Below, piece by piece: positions 1 through 8,479 of a DNA stretch of 64,000 bases (its first letter is position 1; every line of letters begins with the position of its first letter). The position numbers were made by a program, and so were the translations under genes. The stretch lies in NCBI RefSeq assembly GCF_000152265.2, contig NC_021592.1, forward strand, positions 558,001-622,000, written 5' to 3'. The DNA comes from Ferroplasma acidarmanus Fer1 (GTDB lineage Archaea; Thermoplasmatota; Thermoplasmata; Thermoplasmatales; Thermoplasmataceae). The notes below the pieces were generated by a model that worked only from the letters and a program-made list of their open reading frames with translations, did no database searches and was not told the DNA's origin.

Positions 1-195
1 AACAACTGGAAAGAATGTAATTACCGGAATTGATTCAAATACTTCAATAAGAATGATATATATATTCTCAAAGAATTTGGATTTAATTGAGGCATATGCC
101 AGAAACCAGCCTGTAAGTATGGAAAGCAGTATGAGCCCGATTACACGTCCTGCTGTGGCAAGCACAGCCAGTATTATTAGTATTATCGCATCCAT
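1..195 (-). CDS. ABC transporter permease, N-terminal part (cut by window edge)
   Basis: Reading leftwards from an ATG at 195, an open frame of 65 codons runs off the window. It is strongly hydrophobic and contains the segment ESIPVITFFPVV, which fits the loop of NitT/TauT-type binding-protein-dependent permeases. A good Shine-Dalgarno (GAGGTG) lies just before the ATG. The gene starts 9 bp after the stop of the ATPase gene at 205-996, so the two should be cotranscribed as an importer for a small anion or organic substrate. The substrate cannot be told, and the rest of the protein lies outside the window. Confidence 0.75.
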   Translation of the reverse strand, partial: MDAIILIILAVLATAGRVIGLILLSILTGWFLAYASIKSKFFENIYIILIEVFESIPVITFFPVV

Positions 196-204
196 AATTA
201 CACC

Positions 205-996
205 TCATTTCTTCTTCCTCGGCGGTGTCAGATAGCTATAAAGCATATCTAAATTTGCATTAAATTCATCACTTCTCGGGCTCCTTGGCCTTTGCATCGT
301 AACCTGTACTTTGCTGATAACAGTTGCGGGTATATTATTCAATATATATATTTCATCTGCAAGTTCCAGAACTTCTGTGAGATTATGAGAAACCATTATA
401 ACCGATTTTAGTGGAGTTTCTCCGCTGAAAAGTATGTTGTATATATCCTGCCTTAGACCTTCAGCGGTAAGTTCATCAAGATGCGCAAATGGCTCATCCA
501 TGAGAAAGACATATGGGTCTGCAGCAAAAGCCCTTGCTATTGCAACCCTCTGGCGCATTCCCCCGCTCATTTCCTTCGGATATAAATCCTCAAAACCATC
601 AAGCCCGACCCTTGACAATGACACTGTGGCTTTCTCTTCCATTTCATCCTTTGTCATATTCTTTGTCTTCATGGAAAGCATGACGTTCTCTTTTGCATCC
701 ATCCATGGAAATGTTACTATAGACTGATGAATCAATGCAACCTCCGGAGTAGGTTCATACAATGGTTTTCCCATTAACCTGACAATGCCTTTATCCGGTT
801 TTAAAAATCCGCCTAATATGCGCAAAAGTGTTGATTTCCCGATTCCCGATGGGCCTATAATAGCAATAAATTTTCCGGGTTCAGCTTCAATATTTATATT
901 TTCAAATACATCATAACCATTGTCGTATGAAAAATATATTCCCTCTGCCTCCAGAATTGAATTCGTTACATTTTCATCCTTAATTCCCATTTCCAT
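205..996 (-). CDS. ABC transporter ATP-binding protein, NitT/TauT (SsuB/TauB-like) family
   Basis: A 263-residue cytoplasmic ATPase that would energise the permease beginning at 195. Walker A is GPSGIGKST (about residues 48-56), followed by a Q-loop (HQSIVTFPW), the signature MSGGMRQR, Walker B VFLMDEP, the D-loop FAHLD and the switch histidine in VSHN. The HQS...FPWM stretch is typical of nitrate/sulfonate/taurine-type ATPases. The chosen ATG has GGTGA about 7 bp upstream. No substrate-binding protein is visible; it may lie beyond the left edge. The family call is firm, the substrate unknown. Confidence 0.9.
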   Translation of the reverse strand: MEMGIKDENVTNSILEAEGIYFSYDNGYDVFENINIEAEPGKFIAIIGPSGIGKSTLLRILGGFLKPDKGIVRLMGKPLYEPTPEVALIHQSIVTFPWMDAKENVMLSMKTKNMTKDEMEEKATVSLSRVGLDGFEDLYPKEMSGGMRQRVAIARAFAADPYVFLMDEPFAHLDELTAEGLRQDIYNILFSGETPLKSVIMVSHNLTEVLELADEIYILNNIPATVISKVQVTMQRPRSPRSDEFNANLDMLYSYLTPPRKKK

Positions 997-1150
997 TATG
1001 ATTCACCCGCTGGTGAAAATACCCCCGATCATAATGGTTATTAATTGAATATTATTTTATTATTAACTCACGAGGCTATCTCCAACTTGGTATTAAAATA
1101 ATATATATAACATTATCCCGTATCAAACTCTGGAAATTATATAATAAAAA

Positions 1151-1651
1151 TCATTGTTTATTTTTAAAGAAATGCCACCATCCGGATTGTTTTTTATCAA
1201 CTTTATTCTTTTTGCCAGATTTAACTCCGTTTACAGGTTCCAGCATTACATCACCGCCAACAAAAATAAAACCAAGGGTGATATTATCTATATTTTTGTT
1301 AACCCAGTCGTTATCCCTGTATTCCCTGAACTTGTCGTTCGAGACTATAAGGCAATTTTTTTCCCGGGCATAATCAAGTATAAATGTATCTGCTTTTATT
1401 CCTGATGGAGAGAGAATTAGCTTTTTGTTTGCAAGCATCCGGTTAAATTTATCTTTTTCGTCTATAATGTACCTGATATTGGCATCACATATTGTTATAA
1501 TTTCTGAGGCTTTTAATTCTTTCAATTTTCTTATAACTTCCAGTATATTGCCGAGCACGGCAGTTTTCTTATCAGAATCTTTATGCCCGTAAAGAGCAAC
1601 ATTGCTCCCATCTATAATTACCGTTGCTCCTGAAATTTTATTTTCAAACAT
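1151..1651 (-). CDS. NYN/PIN-like ribonuclease (Zc3h12a-type domain)
   Basis: A 166-residue soluble protein opening with VIIDGSNVAL, the first acidic strand of Zc3h12a-like NYN nucleases. Further acidic residues follow in TICDANIRYII, IKADTFILDYA and IVSNDKFREY, matching the four-acid metal site of PIN/NYN folds. These enzymes cleave single-stranded RNA. The C-terminus is lysine-rich. The gene is 46 bp downstream of the ferritin-like gene on the same strand but has its own T/A-rich promoter-like stretch and no Shine-Dalgarno, so it may be leaderless. The RNA target is unknown. Confidence 0.65.
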   Translation of the reverse strand: MFENKISGATVIIDGSNVALYGHKDSDKKTAVLGNILEVIRKLKELKASEIITICDANIRYIIDEKDKFNRMLANKKLILSPSGIKADTFILDYAREKNCLIVSNDKFREYRDNDWVNKNIDNITLGFIFVGGDVMLEPVNGVKSGKKNKVDKKQSGWWHFFKNKQ

Positions 1652-1697
1652 AAGTCAACTTAAATGTAAAATAAAATAAATAGGTTTTCTTAAATGT

Positions 1698-1982
1698 TTA
1701 ATCTCCCAGTTCTTTTAATTCTTTTTTAGAGAATAATATTTCCTTTAATTCCCTGTCAAGTTCCGGGTCATTTCTCCTGAGGTATTCCAGCAGCAATGAG
1801 AAATGTTCTTTTTCATCGTCCCTGTTATGCTTTATTACTTCCTTCAATACAGGATCCTTTGATGCATCCAATCTCTCATCATAGAACATTATTGCCTGCA
1901 TTTCCTCTATTAGCGATTGCCTTGCTCTTGACATATCCTTTGTCTTTTCATCCAGATCCTTTCCTACTTCATATACCGGCAT
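1698..1982 (-). CDS. Encapsulated-ferritin-like (EncFtn family) protein
   Basis: A 94-residue, all-helical protein. From EEMQAIMFYDERLDAS through NRDDEKEHFSLLLEYLRRND it follows the two-helix plan of EncFtn proteins, including the E(26/27)...Y34 helix and the DEKEH motif. By alignment from memory with the Rhodospirillum protein, E27, E57 and H60 would be the ferroxidase ligands. EncFtn forms a ring-shaped iron oxidase that normally sits inside an encapsulin shell. Here no encapsulin gene is adjacent, and the C-terminus (ending KELKELGD) shows no obvious shell-targeting tail. A TATA-like stretch sits about 25-30 bp before the ATG, consistent with a near-leaderless transcript. Confidence 0.75.
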   Translation of the reverse strand: MPVYEVGKDLDEKTKDMSRARQSLIEEMQAIMFYDERLDASKDPVLKEVIKHNRDDEKEHFSLLLEYLRRNDPELDRELKEILFSKKELKELGD

Positions 1983-2319
1983 GAAATATACAATCCAATT
2001 TCCAATATAAATTTATTGTATATATAAAAAGAGCCATTCATTTTAATATAAATTTTATAACATAAAATGACTGGAAAATATTGATTATTATGTGCTTTAA
2101 GGTCATTGTTATGAAAATATCAATATATTTGTATCAGAGATTCTAACAGATATAGAATAATTTTTGACAATGGTGTAATGATAAGCATTGATACAATCCA
2201 TATCATACCAGAAATTTCACATATATAATACAGTAACTGCACAGGCAGCAAGGCCAGGGGATTACGGCCGTACAATGGGAGAATTATTATATTTATTAAC
2301 CTAGAATCGATACCATGTT
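1983..2319. other. Intergenic region with two divergent promoters
   Basis: This 337-bp AT-rich stretch separates the ferritin-like gene (minus) from the thioesterase gene (plus). TATA-like runs lie near each end: TATATATA around 2019-2026 for the minus gene and TTATATTTATTAA around 2287-2299 for the plus gene, the latter about 25 bp before the ATG. I see no open frame of note and no convincing RNA gene. Confidence 0.4.
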
Positions 2320-2775
2320 ATGGCAAACAGGATAGAACAGATTATGAAATTTTCGGATGACCTGGAAACACTGAATAAAATGTTTGAACAGAACGAGAAT
2401 TTATTTGCATACTTAGGCATAAAAATAACAAAAATTAGCAAGGGCTATTGCGAACTATCACTTCCATACAGTGAAAAAATAACCCGTGCCGGGAATGTTC
2501 TACATGGTGGCATAATGATGACCGCTGTGGATTATGCAGGCGGAATAACCACGATGACGGTAAACGATGGAATGGACCAGGTAACACAGGAAGTAAAAGT
2601 TAATTTTCTAGCTCCCATGTCAGAGGGGCCGTTTAGAATAGAGGGGAAAGCGATAAAAGCTGGAAGAACGGCAGTCATAGTGGAAATAAAGCTATTTGAC
2701 TCTGAGGGCAAGTTGGGAATAGTGGCTCTTGGAACATGGTATGTGATAAGGGACAGGATAATAAAAAAGAGCTAA
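2320..2775 (+). CDS. PaaI-like hotdog-fold thioesterase
   Basis: A 151-residue protein with the hotdog signature: N-terminal helix, then AGNVLHGGIMMTAVDYAGGITT, where HGG and the acidic residue of the following helix form the usual PaaI-type active site, then EVKVNFLAPMSEGPFRIEGKAIKAGRTAVIVEIKLFDSEG. Such enzymes hydrolyse acyl-CoA thioesters, often aryl-acetyl-CoA. Promoter spacing suggests a leaderless transcript. The following gene starts 51 bp downstream on the same strand and may be cotranscribed. The family is clear; the acyl substrate is not. Confidence 0.85.
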   Translation: MANRIEQIMKFSDDLETLNKMFEQNENLFAYLGIKITKISKGYCELSLPYSEKITRAGNVLHGGIMMTAVDYAGGITTMTVNDGMDQVTQEVKVNFLAPMSEGPFRIEGKAIKAGRTAVIVEIKLFDSEGKLGIVALGTWYVIRDRIIKKS

Positions 2776-2826
2776 TGCTATCAATGCCTAACGCAAAATA
2801 ATTATAGGTATCCCATATATTAATTT

Positions 2827-3201
2827 ATGAAAGGTGTAGAAATAGCATTTCAGACTAACAAAGATGGTGAAAATGACATAGTCACCGCACTGGGGAATCT
2901 AACAGGCAATTATTTCAAAAATGAGGAAAACATGGATATAACATGGAGGATTTTCCACGTAACACTTGATAAGGAAAAATACTACAGGGTTTTATATAAA
3001 GGAGAAAAGATATCTGAACTGCACCCTGAAAACAGGAAAAAAATAAAGGAAAAATTTGATCAATTGAGCAGGACAGATTATAATGCACTCATGGCTCAAT
3101 ATGAAAAAGAATCAAGAAAACAGGGCTTTGAAAAAATCGGAATAAAAGAGCTTACAGAGGAATACGATCTCTGGCAGGACCCGCTCTGGAATTATATTTA
3201 A
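2827..3201 (+). CDS. Hypothetical protein
   Basis: A 124-residue soluble, charged protein that I do not recognise. It has an N-terminal mixed alpha/beta-looking part and a charged helical stretch (ENRKKIKEKFDQLSRTDYNALMAQYEKESRKQGFEK), and ends in an aromatic-rich tail (YDLWQDPLWNYI). It follows the thioesterase gene closely and its stop overlaps by 4 bp the stop of the converging bax1 gene, a compact arrangement that supports a real gene. No catalytic motif is evident. Confidence 0.6.
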   Translation: MKGVEIAFQTNKDGENDIVTALGNLTGNYFKNEENMDITWRIFHVTLDKEKYYRVLYKGEKISELHPENRKKIKEKFDQLSRTDYNALMAQYEKESRKQGFEKIGIKELTEEYDLWQDPLWNYI

Positions 3202-4487
3202 TCATTCTTTGTCACTATAATATCGAGGCCACGCCATTTTAATTTGTAGCCAAGGGCTGGAAGAACCCGTTCAGGTATAAGCCCCTGGCTCTCAACATAA
3301 TCGAACATTTTTTCCGTCTGTGGATATAGCTTCTCCAGTTCTTTCTTGATTGAATCAACTGAATTGTCATCAAGCTCACCATTTAACTTCTTTTTTGCCG
3401 AATATTTTTCCGATAGTATTAATTTCAATGCAGGAAAATCTATGTCTTCGTAGAATGCTATTTCATCCTTCATTTTTTTGTCCTTCTGCCTTAAAATGAA
3501 TATATTTTCCCAGTTTACTTTACCCTTAAGATTCTCCTTTATCTCATTATCCTGTCTGGCGTATGTTTTTCCTGTAATATTTATGTAAACAGTTTTATCC
3601 CCTATTTTCATTACGTAATCCGGAAAATAAACGGTTCCGTTTACTATCAAGGGTTGTGCCTTTTCAACAAAATCGTAATTTATGCTGTCAGTTTTATTGG
3701 ATTCAGGAAGGTAATAGGAAACTGTGTCACTGAGTTTAAGTTTGTATACCTTTACGGTTTTTTCGAATTTGTCTTTGATTTTTATATCTGCCTCTATTGC
3801 CCAGTTTTCCAGCTGGCTTATTTTATGTATTAACATGGCAAATCTTGAACCGTAACGTTCAGGCGATTCAAACATTTCAAGCGGCCCGGTAATTTTAATG
3901 GATTTCAATTTACTTCCATCTATCTGCGCCGTAAACAATAACCCAAGCCGTTTAATTGATGTGATTGTATAGCTCCAGTCTGATGAAGTAGTAATATAGA
4001 GTGTACTGCACCTCATCATTATTGTCTCAACCTGTTCAAGGTTGTAAGCCCTTGCAATTTCAATGTTGCTTGCAGAATACGCCTGATGGAGCACGAGTTC
4101 ACTTTCTTTATCCGCATAAAGCCCGTTGATTATTTCATCCATGCTGAGGCCATATTTTTCTTCCACAGGCTTGAGAATATTCCTTTTTTCATCCTGATTT
4201 ACCGGCGGTATCCTGGCTATTTTAAAAACATCCTCACGCAATGCAGGGGCATCAACATCCACCGGCGGTTCAAAAATAGAATTTCTGAAAAATAGGAGGG
4301 AGAGAGCCCTTATAGTTTTCGTACTTGATGAATTTAGCTCTAATTCCTTAAGTGCCTTCAGTATTGTTTCCCTATTGTTCCCTGTATTTTCATTAAAAAC
4401 AGTTTTCACACTATCTATATAGTCACTGTTTTCATCTGATAAAAATACAGGAAATACAAGCCCTGTTTTAAGTTTACGCACTATCAT
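3198..4487 (-). CDS. bax1: Bax1 nuclease (DUF790), partner of archaeal XPB
   Basis: The frame is open from 4643, but its first 52 codons only shadow the end of the helicase gene; the ATG at 4487 gives a 429-residue protein overlapping the helicase stop by 14 bp. It has the features of the DUF790 family (Bax1, binds archaeal XPB), with a C-terminal restriction-like nuclease region around YFPDYVMKIGDKTVYINITGKT. In other archaea, including Thermoplasma, Bax1 is a structure-specific nuclease that works with XPB, probably in excision repair. The tight overlap with xpb is the strongest support. The exact catalytic residues I infer from family knowledge. Confidence 0.8.
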   Translation of the reverse strand: MIVRKLKTGLVFPVFLSDENSDYIDSVKTVFNENTGNNRETILKALKELELNSSSTKTIRALSLLFFRNSIFEPPVDVDAPALREDVFKIARIPPVNQDEKRNILKPVEEKYGLSMDEIINGLYADKESELVLHQAYSASNIEIARAYNLEQVETIMMRCSTLYITTSSDWSYTITSIKRLGLLFTAQIDGSKLKSIKITGPLEMFESPERYGSRFAMLIHKISQLENWAIEADIKIKDKFEKTVKVYKLKLSDTVSYYLPESNKTDSINYDFVEKAQPLIVNGTVYFPDYVMKIGDKTVYINITGKTYARQDNEIKENLKGKVNWENIFILRQKDKKMKDEIAFYEDIDFPALKLILSEKYSAKKKLNGELDDNSVDSIKKELEKLYPQTEKMFDYVESQGLIPERVLPALGYKLKWRGLDIIVTKND

Positions 4488-5805
4488 TAAGTCCGACGGG
4501 AACACCTTTTCTCCTCCTCCTGGAAGTTCCATACTCCGTTGTGCCGGAGGATACCAGCTCGTATAAATAGCTGGCTTTTCCCTCGGAAGGCCGGAGTATT
4601 CTGCCCAATCTCTGCCTGAACTGCCTTGTGCTGCCAGAACCACTCATTATAATGGCTATAGATGCGTCAGGCACATCAACGCCCTCGTCAAGAATCCTTG
4701 ATGTGGCCAGTACTGTAATTTCACCTGATTTAAACATTTCCAGATATTTTTTACGTTCTTTTCCTGATGTCATGTATGTAAGCGCAGGGACAAGAAATTC
4801 TCTGGATATCAGATATGCAGTGGAGGTATCTTCTGAAAATATTATTATTTTTTCGCCCGCATGCTTGCTCAGCAAATATTTGAGGTACTCCACCTTTCTC
4901 TCTGCGTTGAATGCGATTTCCCTTGATTTTCTCCATGCCATGAGCGCTTCTTTCCCTTCAGCACTCCATGATGACCGGATCAAATCTTCAAAATTCATAT
5001 TCCCGTTGATCTTTATGTCCCTTTTTCTAAGGTAGGATAAAAATATAGTATGGTTTTTCTCATATTCTATTTCGTCTTCATCGGTGAGGTCTATGGGTAT
5101 TCTTACAATTTTATAATTGGAAATAAAATCATTCAGCTCTTCATATCCCAGTTCAAAAACCTTGCCGCCCATATATTTTTCCAGCACCTCATGCAGTTTG
5201 TCATCCCTTTCATATGTTGCTGTAAGACCCAATCTATAGGGCGATGCATAATATTTTGCTATCTGTAAATAGCTTTCCGAAGCCATGTGGTGGACTTCGT
5301 CCGCTATTATAAACTTAAAACGGTTTCCGAGGCTTTCAGCCATTAAATAGGCAGAATCGTAGGTCGATACTGAAATGTCCCTGATTTCTTTTTCGCCGCC
5401 ACCGATTTGCCCCACTTCCACATTTAGAAGATCCCTCAATTTCTCCCTCCACTGGATTATAAGCTCTATTGTCGGTGCCAGAATTATTGTGGGAACTTTA
5501 AGCATGGTAATTGCATATATACCCAGTATAGTCTTTCCCGCTGCGGTCGGGAGAACAATTGTCCCTGAGTAATTATTTCGCTGCCACATCTCAAGTGATT
5601 TTTTCTGGTATGGCCTGAGGTTTATTTCAGAACTAATTTCGAGTTTTTTATCCTTAAAAACATTGTCAATGATTCCCGGCTTCTTTATGATATCTACATA
5701 ACGGTAAGCTAGAGCCCTGTATTTTTTAATTCGTTCATCGTATGAAAATATGCCAGAGTAATTCTCATCAGATATTATACTTCCGGCTTTGAAATATATT
5801 TCCAT
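4474..5805 (-). CDS. xpb: XPB/Ssl2-type DNA helicase
   Basis: A 443-residue superfamily 2 helicase. Motif I is LPTAAGKT (Lys91), motif II DEVHH (169-173), motif III GLTAT (193-197), and motif VI QFRQRLGRILR near the C-terminus. An N-terminal damage-recognition-like part precedes the motor. Just after motif III, where archaeal XPB carries an RED motif, this protein reads RDD (200-202), a conservative change. The product unwinds or remodels DNA in repair together with Bax1, whose gene overlaps its 3' end by 14 bp. Length fits the archaeal family. Confidence 0.88.
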   Translation of the reverse strand: MEIYFKAGSIISDENYSGIFSYDERIKKYRALAYRYVDIIKKPGIIDNVFKDKKLEISSEINLRPYQKKSLEMWQRNNYSGTIVLPTAAGKTILGIYAITMLKVPTIILAPTIELIIQWREKLRDLLNVEVGQIGGGEKEIRDISVSTYDSAYLMAESLGNRFKFIIADEVHHMASESYLQIAKYYASPYRLGLTATYERDDKLHEVLEKYMGGKVFELGYEELNDFISNYKIVRIPIDLTDEDEIEYEKNHTIFLSYLRKRDIKINGNMNFEDLIRSSWSAEGKEALMAWRKSREIAFNAERKVEYLKYLLSKHAGEKIIIFSEDTSTAYLISREFLVPALTYMTSGKERKKYLEMFKSGEITVLATSRILDEGVDVPDASIAIIMSGSGSTRQFRQRLGRILRPSEGKASYLYELVSSGTTEYGTSRRRRKGVPVGLNDSA

Positions 5806-5825
5806 GAATCTATATATGAAATCGT

Positions 5826-6131
5826 TTAATAAGTTTGTCCATTGGATTCCCCAAAAATCTTGTTTCTTGGAGCACCTTCAAGTATGGATTTTCCGTAATC
5901 TGTGGTATCCTTAAAGGCTTTCATCTCTACAAAATCTTTAAAAGCTTCACGTGATTTCCATTCTGTGTAAATCATATATTCACGTGGCGAATCTACTTCC
6001 TGGTATAATTTGCCATCTACAAATCCAGTTTCCGGTTTGCTTTTAAGCAATTCTAAAACATTGTTGAAAGTTTTAACAAAATCATCGTTATGCCCTTCTT
6101 TAACTTTGTAATACAAACCTACATGGATCAT
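5826..6131 (-). CDS. ABM-domain (antibiotic biosynthesis monooxygenase-like) protein
   Basis: A 101-residue single-domain protein of the dimeric alpha/beta-barrel type. It starts with a strand (MIHVGLYYKVKEGH), then a helix (DDFVKTFNNVLELLKSKPETGF), then the YQEVDSPREYMIYTEWKSREAFKDFVE segment that is the family hallmark. Members include small quinol monooxygenases and haem-degrading enzymes, but many have no known reaction. It lies 20 bp after the start of xpb upstream on the same strand as the thermosome gene. Function beyond the fold cannot be assigned. Confidence 0.7.
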   Translation of the reverse strand: MIHVGLYYKVKEGHNDDFVKTFNNVLELLKSKPETGFVDGKLYQEVDSPREYMIYTEWKSREAFKDFVEMKAFKDTTDYGKSILEGAPRNKIFGESNGQTY

Positions 6132-6180
6132 AAAAAGATATGGTTTTACAACTAATAAATATTATGGAAAAATAAAAAAA

Positions 6181-7809
6181 TTAATAGTCTCCGCCTGGAG
6201 GCATTCCGCCTGCTCCGCCAGGTGAACCACCCTTTGATGACTTTGTTGCTATTACGTCATCAATTCTGAGTATCATCACCGCAGCTTCTGTTGATGCTTC
6301 TACTGCCTGCTTCCCTATCCTGATCGGCTCTATGACTCCAGCTTTTTCCATGTCCTCGACATTTCCAGAAAAGACATTCACTCCGAATGTTTTGTGCCCA
6401 TTTGCATGTTCACTCCTTATTTTTATAAGTATGTCTATTGGGTCGAGTCCTGCATTTTCAGCCAGAGCCCTGGGTATTTCCTCAAGTGCGTCTGCGAACT
6501 TTTCTATTGCAAGCTGTTGTCTTCCACCAACTTTAGTAGCGTAGCTTCTAAGATTAAATGCTATTTCTTCAGCAGCGGATCCACCGCCTGTTGTATATGC
6601 CCCATCTTCAACGGCTGCTGCTACTACGTGTAGAGAGTCTGTAATTGACCTTTCAATCTCATCTGCTACATGTTCTGTACCAGCTCTGATTAACAGGCTT
6701 ATTGCCTTTGGATTCTTGCTGCCTGTAACAAAGGTCATGTAGTCGTCGCCAATTTTTCTTTCTTCTACAGCGTCTGCGGCTCCAAGGTCGGATGCTACGA
6801 TTTCTTCCAGTGATGAAACTATTGTAGCACCGGTAGCTTTTGCTATCTTGTCTACATCGCTTTTCTTAACTCTCCTTACAGCATATATGCCGGCTTTTGA
6901 AAGGTAGTGCTGTGCCATATCATCTATGCCTTTCTGGGTAATTACTACATTTGCGCCTGTTGCTTTGATCTTATCAACCATTTCCTTCAGGACATCCTCT
7001 TCCTGGCCCAGGAATTTCTGTATCATTGAAGGGTCATTTATCTGAAGATTTGTATCAAACTCTGGTTTCTTTATTTCAAGAGCAAGATCAAGCAGCGCTA
7101 TTTTCGCATTCTTAACAAGCTTTGGCATGTTAGGGTGTACCTTTTCTTTGTCAAGGATTATACCATCTATAAGTTCAGTCTGATTGATTTCGCCACCGTT
7201 TTTCTTTACAACCTGGAGATTGTCAAAATCAACAAGATATTTGCCATCCCTCTCTTCTGCTATTGTTTTTATTGCATTGTATGAAATAGTTCCCAGAAGT
7301 TCTTTTTCCACAGATGCACTCTTGCTGTTAAGTGAAGTCTTTGCCATTTTTATAAGGATTTCCTTGTCTTTCAGTGTAACTGGTCTGGATATTTCCTCCA
7401 GAACCCTGCTCGCCTGTGCTGCGGCTGTTTTGTACCCCTCTGTAATCACTGTAGGGTGGACATTTTGCTTTACAAGGCTCTGTGCCTGGTCAAGCAATGC
7501 ACCTGCTATTATAACAGCAGTTGTTGTCCCATCGCCTACATAACTGTCCTGGGTCTTTGAGACCTCTACCATCATCTTTGCTGCTGGGTGCTCTACATCC
7601 ATTTCTTTCAGAATGGTGACGCCGTCGTTTGTTATAACTATATCACCTAATGAGTCCACCAGCATTTTATCCATTCCCCTCGGGCCCAGTGTAGACCTGA
7701 TGGATGTGGCAATTGCCTTTGCAGCATCAATATTCTCGAACATTGCATCTTTTCCGCTTTCTCTTTTAGTTCCTTCTTTAAGGATAAATATGGGTTGACC
7801 ACCAATCAT
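6181..7809 (-). CDS. thsA: Thermosome subunit (group II chaperonin)
   Basis: A 542-residue chaperonin subunit, counted from ATG 7809; an upstream in-frame TTG would add three residues. Family marks are the N-terminal [41 protein letters not shown], the nucleotide-binding GDGTTTAVI, the [12 protein letters not shown] segment and a Gly/Pro-rich C-terminal tail. Eight- or nine-membered double rings of such subunits fold proteins in the cytoplasm. A second paralogous subunit is usual in these archaea but is not in the window. The TATA box lies about 32 bp upstream of the ATG, so the mRNA should be almost leaderless. The alpha/beta assignment is uncertain. Confidence 0.95.
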   Translation of the reverse strand: MIGGQPIFILKEGTKRESGKDAMFENIDAAKAIATSIRSTLGPRGMDKMLVDSLGDIVITNDGVTILKEMDVEHPAAKMMVEVSKTQDSYVGDGTTTAVIIAGALLDQAQSLVKQNVHPTVITEGYKTAAAQASRVLEEISRPVTLKDKEILIKMAKTSLNSKSASVEKELLGTISYNAIKTIAEERDGKYLVDFDNLQVVKKNGGEINQTELIDGIILDKEKVHPNMPKLVKNAKIALLDLALEIKKPEFDTNLQINDPSMIQKFLGQEEDVLKEMVDKIKATGANVVITQKGIDDMAQHYLSKAGIYAVRRVKKSDVDKIAKATGATIVSSLEEIVASDLGAADAVEERKIGDDYMTFVTGSKNPKAISLLIRAGTEHVADEIERSITDSLHVVAAAVEDGAYTTGGGSAAEEIAFNLRSYATKVGGRQQLAIEKFADALEEIPRALAENAGLDPIDILIKIRSEHANGHKTFGVNVFSGNVEDMEKAGVIEPIRIGKQAVEASTEAAVMILRIDDVIATKSSKGGSPGGAGGMPPGGDY

Positions 7810-7836
7810 GATTATCAAGTAAGTAAAAATAAACTT

Positions 7837-7863
7837 CTATATATAGTTTACTATATTTAGGTT
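7837..7863 (-). promoter_or_regulatory. Thermosome promoter: TATA box and upstream AACCTAA motif
   Basis: Read on the minus strand, CTATATATAG at 7837-7846 is a TATA box centred about 32 bp before the thermosome ATG. AACCTAA lies just upstream at 7857-7863. The same heptamer stands upstream of the TATA box of the proteasome beta gene (12354-12360). The TATA call is good; any regulatory role of the heptamer is a guess. Confidence 0.45.
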
Positions 7864-8053
7864 AATTATATTATATAATTAAAATATATATAAGTATATA
7901 TTTATATGCATAATGCCGGTAGAACTATACACTTGCTGTTTTGAAAATTGAAATTGCAATTTTTAATTTCTTCAAATGGAGTAAAAAGCAAGGCTGCAAT
8001 ACCTTATAACATAGGTATCAGTATATTGCTTAGTTATTTGATAAACAAAGTTT

Positions 8054-8101
8054 TTATATAGAGTTGTTATATAGAGTTGTTATATAACATATATAACAGG
8101 T
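8054..8101 (+). promoter_or_regulatory. Operator/promoter of the GntR-DUF1648 pair
   Basis: Two head-to-tail copies of the 13-bp unit TTATATAGAGTTG lie at 8054-8066 and 8067-8079. They run into a perfect inverted repeat, GTTATATA-aca-TATATAAC, at 8079-8097. The ATG of the GntR gene follows at 8108 with AGGT just before it. The location over the expected promoter and the twofold symmetry suggest autoregulation by the GntR protein. Confidence 0.6.
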
Positions 8102-8107
8102 AGCCAT

Positions 8108-8395
8108 ATGTTTAAAATAACTGTGAGATACAATAGCACAATTCCGGTCTGTGACCAGATATATTCCGGAATGATAGATGAAATAAGATCCGGCAATTTA
8201 TATTATAAAACTAAAATACCATCCACGGAGCAGGTAGCAGGCGTCCTGGGGCTAAATTTGAACGCTGTTGATAGAGCATACGGGCTATTGCTCAAGGACA
8301 GAGTTATCAGGCAATTTAAGAATAAAAAATATGTGATGGCACCTGGAGACACAGACATTAATCCAATGATTAAGAAAAGGAGCAGAAACAAATGA
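8108..8395 (+). CDS. Short GntR-family transcriptional regulator (YtrA-like)
   Basis: A 95-residue DNA-binding protein consisting almost only of a GntR winged helix: a lead-in IPVCDQIYSGMIDEIRSGNLYYKTKIPSTEQVAGVLGLNLNAVDRAYGLLLKDRVI, with the family's typical P-S-x-x-x-x-A spacing. There is no effector domain, as in the YtrA subgroup. It is followed 84 bp later by a DUF1648 membrane protein, the partner commonly seen beside such regulators in bacteria. The operator upstream of its own gene points to autoregulation. Confidence 0.8.
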   Translation: MFKITVRYNSTIPVCDQIYSGMIDEIRSGNLYYKTKIPSTEQVAGVLGLNLNAVDRAYGLLLKDRVIRQFKNKKYVMAPGDTDINPMIKKRSRNK

Positions 8396-8479
8396 TTGTA
8401 TTGAGGCTAGGAATATGAATAATCAGTTATATTTTATAGAATATATATTTGAATGCGGGCTCACAAAGGTGGATGAGAA

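Noticed and set aside
3198-4643. Bax1 starting at 4643.
   Set aside because: The first 52 codons only shadow the conserved helicase motif VI region; ATG 4487 gives the normal 14-bp overlap.
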